Of a DNA stretch of 64,000 nt, positions 28,801 to 40,800 are shown piece by piece. A model generated the notes under the pieces. It was not told where the DNA came from and did no database searches. It worked only from the letters and a program-made list of their open reading frames with translations. The stretch covers positions 937,056 through 1,001,055 of the forward strand of contig VUYV01000155.1 of the NCBI GenBank assembly GCA_008711295.1. The letters are read 5' to 3'. This stretch comes from Anarhynchus alexandrinus (Eukaryota; Chordata; Aves; Charadriiformes; Charadriidae). Position numbers and translations under genes: made by a program. Each line of letters begins with the position of its first letter. The stretch's first letter is position 1.

Positions 28801-31800
28801 GTGAATAAGTAAATAGTCACAAAGAGATGGAGGTAATGGCAGAAGGGAATAAAACATTCCTCCACAAGCCTCTGCCTGCTGGTCGTTGAAGATCCCAAGA
28901 AAGCTTTAGATTGATCTATGTTCTCCTGCGATGTGCATATGTACGTAATCCCTTCTATGAGCACAGGAACTGCTGAAAGTGTTCTCCAGCATATTTTCCA
29001 TCTTTTTGCCTTGAAGCATTAGAAGACGGTGGCTTTTGCTTCAGTGGGGGCATCTGTTTCTGTTGTTAGGTATTGGCCTGTTTGTGAAACATGAAATGAT
29101 TAAATGTTCTCAGGAATTCTATCCTTTGGTGTTCTGTGGAACTTGGCTAACAGATAGAGACCTACTGCAGCTTCTCTGTGAAGAACGCTAGATGCACATA
29201 CTGCATGTAGATACCATTCCTACACTGTGTGTGTCATGTATCTTTTCTATTTTGAAAGTGTGAGAGTGAAAGAAAGAAAGTGAAGAAGCTGGTAGAGTTG
29301 AAACGCCCAGTCGAACTGCGTCTGGACCAAGAAATGAAAAGAAACATCGAACTGCAGAAAGACTGTAAGAGGTATGGGGTTTTAGGATGGTGAAGAGGTA
29401 TCCTTGAGTATAAGTCAAGCTCTATTGAACTTTAACATAAAAATAGGTGTAACTGTTTGTGAGCAAATTCAAGCCTCGTGTTAGTTCTTGCTAGGTGCTT
29501 CTGTACATAAGCCTATAGTTTTCAATAGTTGCCAAAAGAACTGCAAATGCAGGTTGCCCTGCAGTTCTCCTGGGAGGGAAGGAGGTCTTTTATTCCTCTT
29601 TTCAGGTGAAATTTGCACCCTCCAATTGATTTGTGGCATGGGAATGGTGTTTTTTCTCAGTAATTCCTGGTGCGTCAAGCACATTAAAGATGAAGGGAGC
29701 CATGTCTGCACTATTTACTTAACAGTATGTGAAATAGACCAGTTGTTCCTTTGCATCATTTTTTTCTCCGCTAATTTGTTGTGTAGGTTGAAGAGACTTC
29801 TGAGCAGAGCTATGAAGAAACTAAGGGCGTATGAGGAGAGAGAGAGAGAGTCCCAGCTTAATTTGCAGGGAGAAATGAAGAACAGGTATTCTGAAATGGT
29901 CAATGAAGTTGGTAGATTAAGAACAAAGGTGAGCTCTGGTTTGTTTGGGGTTTTTTTGGTGGTGGTGGTTTTTCTTTTGAAACCTGTGTTGTTCTTTCCC
30001 TATACTTCTTTTCATGTTGTTGATTTTTTTTTTCTTGGCTGTATTTTGGAATTGATTGACTTTTCTTGATGCTCCTTCTACAGATAGCGTAGTAGGTGAC
30101 TATAACTGATAATGATGTATTTATCATTGTGGGTAAAGATGAAAATGTTATGTGCAAAGCAGTATCTGCAAGACCACTTCAAGGGCAGGCTGCTCTGTAG
30201 AGAAAGGGTGAGCCAAGAGTCACAGCAAGGCTGTAGGGTCTGTGACCTCACGGACCAGGGAACAGTCCCACAGGCACTCCCCAAGAAGAGCAGAACAAGC
30301 CCGGAGACAGTAAGCGGGGTCAGTCAGGAGTGCACATCACCAGGCGAGTCCATAGGGGCAGGCAGGTCTGCAGTCAAACCCGGTCACATCCGTGGGTGAG
30401 GGTCAGGGCTCAGAGCAGCTTGAGGCCATGGCAGCATCTTCTAGGTCTGACAGGTTAATTCCTTCTCTGGAAGACAGGAGTAACACTGACATACCTCGAA
30501 CAACTAATGAAGTTGGCTTTGCCCACAATCAGCCCCTGAGCCCTGTCTTAGGCACAAGTTGAGCAGGAGGCAGTTCAGGTTTTGCTTTTCTAAACGGTGT
30601 CACTGCTTCCCAGGGCATGATGCAGTGAACTGATGCAGAAAAGTCCTGTAACTTATTGCTCAATAGTAGCTGTCTCAGCCCACCTTTCCCTACTCATGGG
30701 GACCCAGAAGTAGAGTTCCCAGAAGCACTTTTGAGGTTGCTCTGGCTGTTCAGTAGCGTGTAACCTTTTGTCTACTTCTCCACTCATTACTCAGATTTGT
30801 TGCTAAAGCAGCCATGTTTCAGAGCTAGGTTTGTGTTTAGAAGGTATTGTAGAATGAGTCAACTGCCTTTGCAATGGCTCATTTTTAGTCCAAAAGTTAG
30901 TAGCGTTTTTGTATTTCTTTTTGGAAGTCATTTTGAATGACAGGGAAAGGCATTACATTTAGGTGGTTTTTAATAAGCCCAAAGCTTCTACTTTCTGTTA
31001 GAGACTCTTTCAAGTGTTTAATATGCTAGTTTCCTCCACAGTTTTTTTAATAAAAGACAGGACATCATGTTTTATGGTCAGTAGGTATAGAAACGGTATG
31101 TTTCTGGAGCGGGTAAAAGGACAGATCTGTAGTTGACCTTAGGGACCTGTTGAAAGTCTGATATTTCGTGCAACTTTTTGAAAATAACTGCAGCTTTGAC
31201 CTAAAGAGAATACGTGTTCCTCCATCACTGCTGTAAAAGCTTTATTCTGAACCACTATTTACAAATCTTTCAGTATAATGGAAAAAAAAAAAAAGAGTAT
31301 CTGTTTCTTGTCTTGTCAGTTCTGTAATGAAGCTTTGACTGTGTTGACAGCATGTAAAAAATTCCTCTAAAGCATGAACCGTGTTGTTTCTGATGAAACC
31401 AGAAGGTGGCTAGCTATGGGTGTGTTTGTTTTCCCACGAGGGTACAAGCATCTCATGGAAGAATAGCGCTAGTGCTTTTCAACCTAGCCCTGTGGGTGAA
31501 AGGCTGCTAGTTTGGTACCTCTTGGTCTGTGACCTACTGCAGAAGACCTGAGAAAGGAAGGGAACCTGAGGAATCCTATCAGAAATTATGTGAAAGCTGT
31601 TCTTGTTGTAAGAGAAAAGCCTGGTTTCACTTTGGTTTTAATACTGACTCAGCAGATGATAAATACTGTCTCGATGGCCAACCCCTTTACTGATTTTCAC
31701 AGAATTGACTAATTTGATATCCCTATATATTCCCTTTTTTTTTTTTTTCTATCTACAGGTTGGTGAACTTTCCCAGCAGCTGGAGATAGAGTCTAAAAAA

Positions 31801-34800
31801 TGCATGCAGCTAGAAGCACAAAATCAGGATTTGCGAGAAGAGTTGTCCACTATGCGTGGCAATCATGAAAAATTGGAGAAGAGCAAATGCCAGCTGAAAG
31901 AAGAGGTGGCTAACCTCAAACAACGTTTGGAAACTAACATGGTGGATCACAGCCAAATAGAACAATATAAAAGAGAGATGGAAGAACGAGCTGGACAAGA
32001 AATAAGACAAAAACTACAAGAAGTCAATCTATTTTTGCAGGTAAGTGAATTTCTCTCATGTGTCTGTAGTCTCTATTATATACTTTTGTTGTGGTTGTGA
32101 TTTTTTTTTTTTTTTTAGTATTTTATTTTTGGTGCCTGATTCTGTGTGTTAGTGCTGTACTTCTGTCCTTCCTGAAGGGAATATGGTTGGGCAAGAGTCC
32201 TTTCATGTGTGTATAATGTGCCTGCAGGACCCTGAATCAAAAGCTTGTCCAAGGTAGATTTCCATTTTGCAGTTCTTTGGGGGTGTATCGCTGTCCCCTG
32301 GTCTTATTCTTGCTGTTTATCCTTAAGTGGGTATTGCAACTTACAGTTGTCATGGCCAGACAGACAGGTCCTGCTTTGCCATGGTACAAGGGAAGTTGCT
32401 CAGAAAAGAAGTCACTGAAGTTGGGGGGTGGGGGAGGATGGAGATGAGGGATCCTGATAATTTCTTTGAGGAATCCTTTTCTATATGCCCTGTCCTACAG
32501 AGATAGTGTTCTTTCATTAGTAGCTTTGATGAATAATAGTGCTAAGAGGGGGGTTCTTTCTGAATGAAGAGTTATTTAATGTGGTAGTTCCAGCGTTCTG
32601 CCTTGATTGTTGATGGCAGTGAGGAGGCACAGTTGCCTCCTGAGTAAAGCTGGGCCCTTGAAATTGGGTACATGCAATTGACTGGCAGGGAGAGTTCTCT
32701 TTTTCTTTGCGGTGTTTGAAAGTGCGATATCTGCTTCAGACGCAGGCAGCCTCCCAGGACAGATTAGAGCAAATCAGAGCCAGTCATCACGCTTCACTGA
32801 GAAACCAGCTAAAACACAGAATTAGAGATCTCGAATGTGAATTGGACAGGATAAAAAATACCCAACAAGACAGTATTTTTCAAAAAGAATCCACACAGGC
32901 AGAAGTGGAAAGGTACAAAGAGCTGTATCTGGAGGAAGTAAAAATTAGAAGATGCCTAGCAAATAAACTGGAAAGGTAAGTCCGTGCTTTTTTGGAGTGG
33001 TAATAAGATACTAGTTTTTCCTCATGCATTTTCCTCCAGAAATCCCCCTTCTTCATCTGGTCAGCATTATGTATGTAAGCATAAGATGGCATATTTGTGA
33101 GCAAAGTACCTTAAGACCCTTCCCCTTCATTAGAACTGTCTTAATTTCTTTTTAGTATTCCAGCAGTAACACCACTGATCATGGCATTACTAGGGTATTT
33201 TTTAATTTGATTGTGTTTTAACAGGCAGGCTTTTTGCCAATCTCTAACACTCCTCCTCTTATTCTGTGTATGGCAGAAAACATAAATTTCACGTCCTATA
33301 CTGCTTGAATAAGGATAGGCCCTTCAGAGAACAGAAATTGATTCTGTGAAGAAAAAAAAAAATAATCTTTTTTGGCTTCCATTTTAGCAGTGTGTCTGAG
33401 TTTTGAGCTTTCCTTGGGAAAGGGAGAGTAGCCCAGAGTTCTTATGCAAGTGACGTACCTTTCAGAAGCAGCTGTGTAAGCACATGGCATTCACAGATTG
33501 CTTTGAAGCCCCAATGCTGAGAAGGCCTAAGTGTTGGTAACTCCTGCTGCTCCTTGCAGGTAGTGCAACTTCTTAGAAATAGGTTCTCTAAAAAAACTCA
33601 GATCAAATTATTTTCTTGCTTTGGATGCTCTTAATCCCTTGCACTGTCAGAAGTCGAATAATAGTCAAAGACCTGGAGGGTAACTTTGCGAAAGTGTTAC
33701 TACCAAAGATAATTCTTTGTATACTTCTGAATATTTCAGAGCTAATGAGAGACTAGCAGAAGCCAACGCTAAGCTCCTTCAGGAGCGCCATAGAAGCAAA
33801 TCTTTAATTGCAAGCAGCATTGTCAGTGGAGGTCTGGCTGCAAGTCCAGTTCTGTATTCAACTGAACTGGGACATCTTGGCAACAATTTGGCACTGAACA
33901 GAAGTCTAAGCCTAGGAGGAAGCTTCCTAAGCCCAACCGGGAACGCGTTATCGTCAAGGAACAGGGTTGAAGCCTATGTGGCTAAGGTAAGCATTTTGAA
34001 ATACCGTTATCAACTACTGCTAAAGAGTATCCATAAGCAAGGTTATGCTTTTTAGCCTAAAGTTAGAATTCATTAATAGTTCCAAACCATATGGTCTGAT
34101 ATGCCAAAACAACTGCTAATCATCAAAACAGTATGCAACTGTATGTGGTAGGGGTGAAGACTTTTGCTTATCAGGGTTGTATAAATTTCCAAGAGTGCTC
34201 AAAGACCAAAAAAATACTGACATCTAAATAATGAACTGTGTAACTACATTCTTTTACAAGAGAAACTGTGATAAAGAATACTGTGGCATAGGAAGTTCCC
34301 AGCTAAGCTCTTAATTTAATTTTAATGTATAGTATGTATGACCTATTTAGAACAGCTAACTCTATGATGAGTGCAAAATCCCATCAGGCATCTTTGAGAC
34401 ACCCTTTCCTTCTTCACTGATCTTCATTCTGCAAATTTCTTTGCTGGAACTTGTTTTAGTACATTAATACCAACAAAAGGATGCTTCAAAAATAGGATTA
34501 TATGAACAGGATCACATAACTTCTCACTTTATATTTCAGTGTGGGTTGTATGCTATGCATAGGAGGCATTTGTTTTTGTAGTTCCTGCTATGTGTTATTG
34601 CATGAAAAGGTAAAGTTAACTACTTGGGAAGTCTTCACGGCTTTCTGATTTTGCAGCAATGCTGCAACCTCTGCAATACCTCTGGTCAAAGTATGCTCTG
34701 TAATTAGCAGTCGGTTTGATTGCGTATCCCTCACAGAATGGTGAAATATCATGAGATTTGGAAACCAGATGTCAATAGTTGTAATCAGTTTCCCACCTAG

Positions 34801-37800
34801 CATAGGATTGAGGCACAGCCAAGCTTCTCTATTCAGGCAGTGTTCTATCAGTCGCATAGTCTGTTGTTGAACGAGTTTGAGAAGTATTTGTTTACTTGTA
34901 AGTGCATCTCAGCTCAGTGGTCCCACCCACATTGGAAAGCACCCATTTAAACAATGTGTCTACATACTGCACCTGGGTTTAAAAAAAAAAAAAAAAAACA
35001 AAACCCCACCAAAAACAGACAAAGCATTCTAGGTAATGTGTAGCAGTGTCAGTTACAGAGATGAACTTTTCTCTATCACCATGAATGTGTTTTTCAGGTG
35101 AGAGGGGTGGACATACAGTATAGAAAGAATTCAGGAGGCGATTAGTACTGTACCATCTGCAGGGCTGTTCTGCATGCAGGCAGTGGAAAGGAGGCAAAAT
35201 TCAGGGACCCATTGCCCAAGTGGAATAAGGAGAAGGCCAGTACAAGGGAACAAGATGGGTAGGGAGTGGGGAACAAGTGAGGAAGAGAAAGGATAGAGAG
35301 ATGGGACCAAGATGTTAAAAGAAGAAAAAGGCAAAGGAGGAAACCATTCCACTTCTAGGAAAAAAGCTGCCCTAGTTTAAAAGAAAAGGGTTAGCAGTTT
35401 TGCCTTTTTTGAAGAAGAATAAACAGGAAAAAAACACAATAAAGGGAAAGAAGATGAGAATACTCTGTGCTTAACTGAATTACAGCAACATTCTTCAGGT
35501 AGTCCTTTCCATTTTAATTTTCCAGAAGAAATTGGAACTCTGGGCATCTCAAAGTTTTGTCAATATCAAGATAGATACCTTACTGGTTTACTAGCTTCCC
35601 TTAAGTATATTACAGAATTAAGTATTTTAAAAGGCTATTTCATAGCTCGTTGTTTTTATCAAGTTGCTAACATATGCAGATATATATTTCAAAGAGTTAC
35701 ATAGACTGCTTTGAAATTTTGTGAAAATTGGTTCCCAAATCTACTTGTGAAAAACATTTGAGCTGATTCCAAGGAAAGCGTGCATTAGATCTGAGAATAG
35801 TGATCCTGTTCTCACTCAGTGTCCTGACTTCAACAGCAACCACAAAGTTTCTTTTCTGAGCATATGTCTCTCGCGTTTTGTGATGGATTGCCATGCTGGG
35901 GAGTGCTTTTAGGTTTTGGTACTATTTTTTGAGGGCTCACTTTGGAGGTTTAAAAAAAGAGAACCAAAAAAACCCATCAGTCTTGAGCAGACTCTCAAGG
36001 AAGTTGAACAATTATGTATGACATTTCCTCAGTCTGCAGTTCCTGATGGCAGGTGGGGTTTTCTGTTCGCTAGCTTGGGGGCTTTGTTATATACCTAAAT
36101 GTCTCCTTCCTAGTGCAGTTTTGTAAATAGGACTTAGTCCCCTGAAGTTCTCTCTGATCTTGTTTTTAACCTACAGAGACTTTTACTTTATCCTCAGCTC
36201 CTCTGTTGACAACAATTGGCTCTTACTATACAGTTTGTCTTCTCAGGATTAGCTTTTAATTCTAATATAGTATTCTATAGTTTTCTTCCCTGAATGAGGG
36301 TGAGTAAAACTATATTGCTAAATCCTCAGAGAACTTACCCATTTCTTACCATTTCTGCCAGCTTCTTTTAAGAAAAAGCTGGGAATCTCAGCATGCCTGT
36401 TTTCCCTCAATCAAAGCAGAAGGCTAGTCTCTGGGACTGAGAATTACTGGTGTGAATTTATCCTCCCTGTTACTAAATCCAGCTGCACATCCTTTCGTGA
36501 TACTTGTTCCTGTAGTCACCAGTTAGGGAACAACTGAGACTAATTGTAATGGCACTGTCTGTGACCTCAAGTCACTGTGTTCAATGTATTCAGGAAAGTC
36601 TTAAGACCTGATCTTCTCTTTCGGAGTCCTTCAGAAAAAAGGAACAGGGTTCTCAGAGGTGCAGTAGTTGCTAGAGGATGTGCATCTAAGTGGGTATTTC
36701 ACTTAGTGCTGCTGGCTTCAGTTTCCTCAACTGGGTGCAGTATGTCATTAAGTGTTTGGAGTCATACCATATCTCTGAGAAACTGAAAGCACAGGATTCT
36801 TGACTAAAAAGGAGGATTGAATTGGAAAATAAGGCTTTAAGTCAGGAAGTAACAAAAGGGAAAAACTGCATGTGTCCTTCTGCATACAGTAGTGGGTGGT
36901 GAATCTCAATCAGTTTCCAAATGCAAAATTGCCAGATGCACAGTCTGTGCTGTCATTTCTGCGAGAGTCCTGTGTCATTCAGAAAACAAGTTGGAGCGTG
37001 AGAAAAGAATTCAGAGATGACAGTTTTAGTCTTTTTTGAAGTACTTTGCTGGTTGTGCTGCGTAGTACTCTGCCTGTTCACCAGATTATTTAAAGACAGA
37101 AGAGTTGCTCTGACTCTAAGCCTTTTCTTCACTTCACTGTTTGCTTGAATTATGCCTCAGATTTTTTTCCAGCAACCTGCTTCCCTTCAACAGAATTTGT
37201 CTTGCCTTTAAATTCAAGCTGAGCAGTGCCTCCTTAGCTGGAGATTACAAATGCTTCTGCCACTAAAGCTCATGACAGGGAGTTAAGGAGCTTAAATTGC
37301 AGTGTGCCTTAAGTAGTCCTCTTTCACTTCTTTTTTTAGTCAAAGCTGTCTGTGCAGATTTGGTGGTTCTTGCAGTTGCTTCCTCAAGGTGAGAAAGGCT
37401 ACTTGAAGTAGAGGACACGCCATTCTTAAGAGGAGGATGTTTATGTAAACTTGGTTTGTGCAAAAGCTTTTAAATAGCTTCAGGGGCAAGAAGGTGAAAA
37501 TACTTCACACTGCTATTATTAAAAATGCTGGTATTAATTCTTTGTCCATGCAACTGTTGGAAAAAACATTGGTAAATCGTGCTGATTGCAAACAAGAGGA
37601 AGAAGTGCTCCTCTGGCAAGTGGACATGGTTGCTGCTTTTAGACATAACTAAGGAATTTGGAGTTTAAAGGCTTGAAAGATTTCACAGTTTTCCTAAACC
37701 ACTACTTAACATGAGAGGCGAATGTTTGTGATGGTGCATGTAGCCTTACATTTTGAAGATGGTCGTGTTGCAAGCTCAACAAAAAATGAACATTTTATTT

Positions 37801-40800
37801 AAAAAAAAAAAAAATAATAAAGAAATGTGCTCCACTGCAGTATAGCCCCTTCCTCTTTATCAAATATATATGCTACAGAAATTAATAACCTTGAAATGAC
37901 AGTGCAAAAGTATCTTGAAAAATATGAAAAAGTTCATATTGACACATGCTCCTTAACCAGTAAAATCCCAATCACATGCAAATGTCTCTGAGGTTTTTGG
38001 TTGTTTTTATTTTTATTAGAGCTCCAGTAGTGCAGAATAAATTACAAATACTTGAAAAATTCTGTGCGTGTAATTACAAACAGTGACTGTAGCAACTAGC
38101 AGTTCATTAAGTTCTGGAAGGAGGTTGGCTGAAATATGGTAGGACTTGTGTCATAAGAAGGATGTACATGTGTATTGCCTGTCCTTTACAGGAGTAAAGA
38201 AATCTTTGACACGGCCTTTTTGTCTTTTTATGATCTGCTCTACTGACTCCCTGACTGCTTATGCATTAGCATGTCACCATCCAGAACTAAATTGAATCAA
38301 GCAGATGAAACAAAAATATGAGGTACTGTTAGCGGTCTGTGTATCATAGTTTAGGAACTGCTGCCTTCGTCCATAGACTAAGGCAAGGAATGTCTGCTGC
38401 AAGTACTGCAGGGAGATTTTGGGACTGGAGTTCTGTTGTTAGGTTTAATCAAATGTCAAGCTTAAATTCTAACAGTTGTGCCAAAGGCAAGTGAAAATTA
38501 ATATGGGTGTCTTGACACAGAAAATAATAGTGAACTCTGCTAGCTGCAACCAGTGTGAGTCAGTGGTTTTATGAAACCAGTTTTCATACATAATGTGAGA
38601 AAGGGAATGTCTGCTTCCTACTGTATCTCTCAATTTCTGTTCCTTTTCTGATTTCGTTTTCCATCTGCACTACACTCTTGTAGCAGTCTTTGTATTGTTC
38701 GATTTTTTTACTTGCTTCATTTACATATAGACTATGTTCTTATTTCTCACTGAAGACCTTTGAACTTAAGGCCGTCTGTCTGTCTTCTTCAGCTCCTTAA
38801 TCAAAAATCTGTTCTTTTCTCTCTTCTCTGCAGCCAGATACATGACAAGGTTTGTAGCCAGTATTGTTTAATGTTGGGTGGTATTTTATATTTAAAATGC
38901 TTTGTCTATTTATGCTTTTAGGTTTTGATTAAAACTTACTGATACATTCACATTTTCCTAATACTGCAAATATTTTGAACTTGTTAGTTTGTCCAAGTGA
39001 AAGAATGATTGCTGCAGAGTACTTTTATGCTTTATCTATTTGCAATGTTAAGGTTTCTGTGGTAGTTAACCATCTGTTATAATGGAACATCTTTAAACTA
39101 TAGAAGTAGGCTGGTTTATCCTCCTTGCCAGTTCTGATAATCAACAAGTTCTTGGTAGTAAGAGCGGTTGTGCCTGGAGAATCAGTACTGTTCTGAAGTT
39201 GAGTTCCTAGACTCTGAGTATCATCTCATGGAGTCTTACAGGATCCAACTTACTCTGTGCTCAAGCAACCCATGTGGGTAAGTAGTAAGTCAACACTGCT
39301 TTCTGAAAAAGAATTATTGAGAAGGTGACTGCTGCAAGGGAACTCAGTATGTTACTGTCCGAAGAGATGTGCAGTGAGATGAGAAATACCTGTTCAGGAG
39401 GTTTGGCGTAGTCAGCTGTGATGCCTTTTCCAGGGGGCTGGGGGGAAAGAGAACAGTGGAGGCAAGTTATAGTCCTCAAAGGTGTATTTTGCCTCGCTTT
39501 CCGCTCCCTTTTCAGAAATCAGTGTGTTGGCTTTATTTCCACCTATTTCTTTTTCCTTGGGCATGGATGAGAATCACAAAGATGTTCATGGAATGAATAA
39601 GAGCAAAACAAGATCTTTTTCTTCTCTTGATTCATCCACACATGTTGTGGAGGGTCCTGTGGTCCTTCTGGTCATTGGAAAGGCTCCAGAATCCAGGGAA
39701 AGTGGTTTCTTCTAACATCTCAACTACTACTGCTTTGCTTAGGATTGGTCCTGGTTTTGGGTCATCTTTTGGTCTAGGCATTAGTTTTCTGCTTTTTTTC
39801 TGTTACCTGTGTCTCATTTCACATGTTAGCAGGTATGTTCTCCTCAGGATTTTGCTGCTGAGTGTGCCTGCTTGAAAAGAATTACAGGTCTCTGAAGGCA
39901 CAGACTATTCCAGTGAAGTACCACTGTGTGATTGTCCTCTTGGAGGAGCTGGTGAATTTGGACTCAGCTATCCCTCTAGTTCTGGAGACAGGGCACTTCC
40001 CTCCACTTTGCTGATTTACGGCCCCACTTCTTTGGCCCTTGGAGTTACTGCCTGTTACTGCTCTTCTTGTGCAGAGTGCTTCCCTTCCTGAGGCTTTTGC
40101 TGTCTGTGGCGTGTTGAGTACACTGTGCAGTGTTTTAGATTTTTGGGGTTTTTTTTGTTGATGTGTTGCTAGGTGAGCATGCTCATTTCATAAAATAAAT
40201 ACTTATTCCCCAAGGGATTCAGTGCTAGAATCAGAGAATGACTGAGGGTAGAAGGGGCCTCTGAAGATCATCTGGTCCAACTCCACCCCTGCTAAAAGCA
40301 GGATCAGCCATAGCAGGCTGCTCAGGGTTATGTCCAGCCAGGTTTTGTACATCTTCAAGGATGGACATTCCACAACCTTTTCTGGGCAACTTGTTCCAGT
40401 GTTTGATCAGTCTTAAGAGTTTAAAAAAAAAAAAAAGTCTTATGTTAAAATGAAATTTCCTCTGTCTCAATTTGTGCCTATTCCTCTTGTTCTTTTACTT
40501 GGCACCACTGAGAAGAGTCTGGCTCTATCTTCTTTATCCCCCCCACCACGTATTTATACACATAGATAAAGTCCCCCTGAGCTTTCTGTACTCCAGCAAA
40601 GAAACAGTTGCAGCTCTGTCAGCCTCTCCACATGGCTCACGTGGTCCAAGCCTTTCAGCATCTTTGTGGCCATCATAGGCCTGGAAGCTGTATGGCATCT
40701 AGTTTGAAAATCTCTTCTATGTGTCACAGACTTGATGGAAAAAATGTCAGAGTCAAAAGTATCATCAAATGTAAGCAACAGCATATAGCGCTTGGACTAC

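Noticed and set aside
32740..32740. Exon 22 starting upstream at MRCLKV (32707)
   Set aside because: The GCTTCAG acceptor at 32739 joins in phase with exon 21, and the upstream residues do not match the family.
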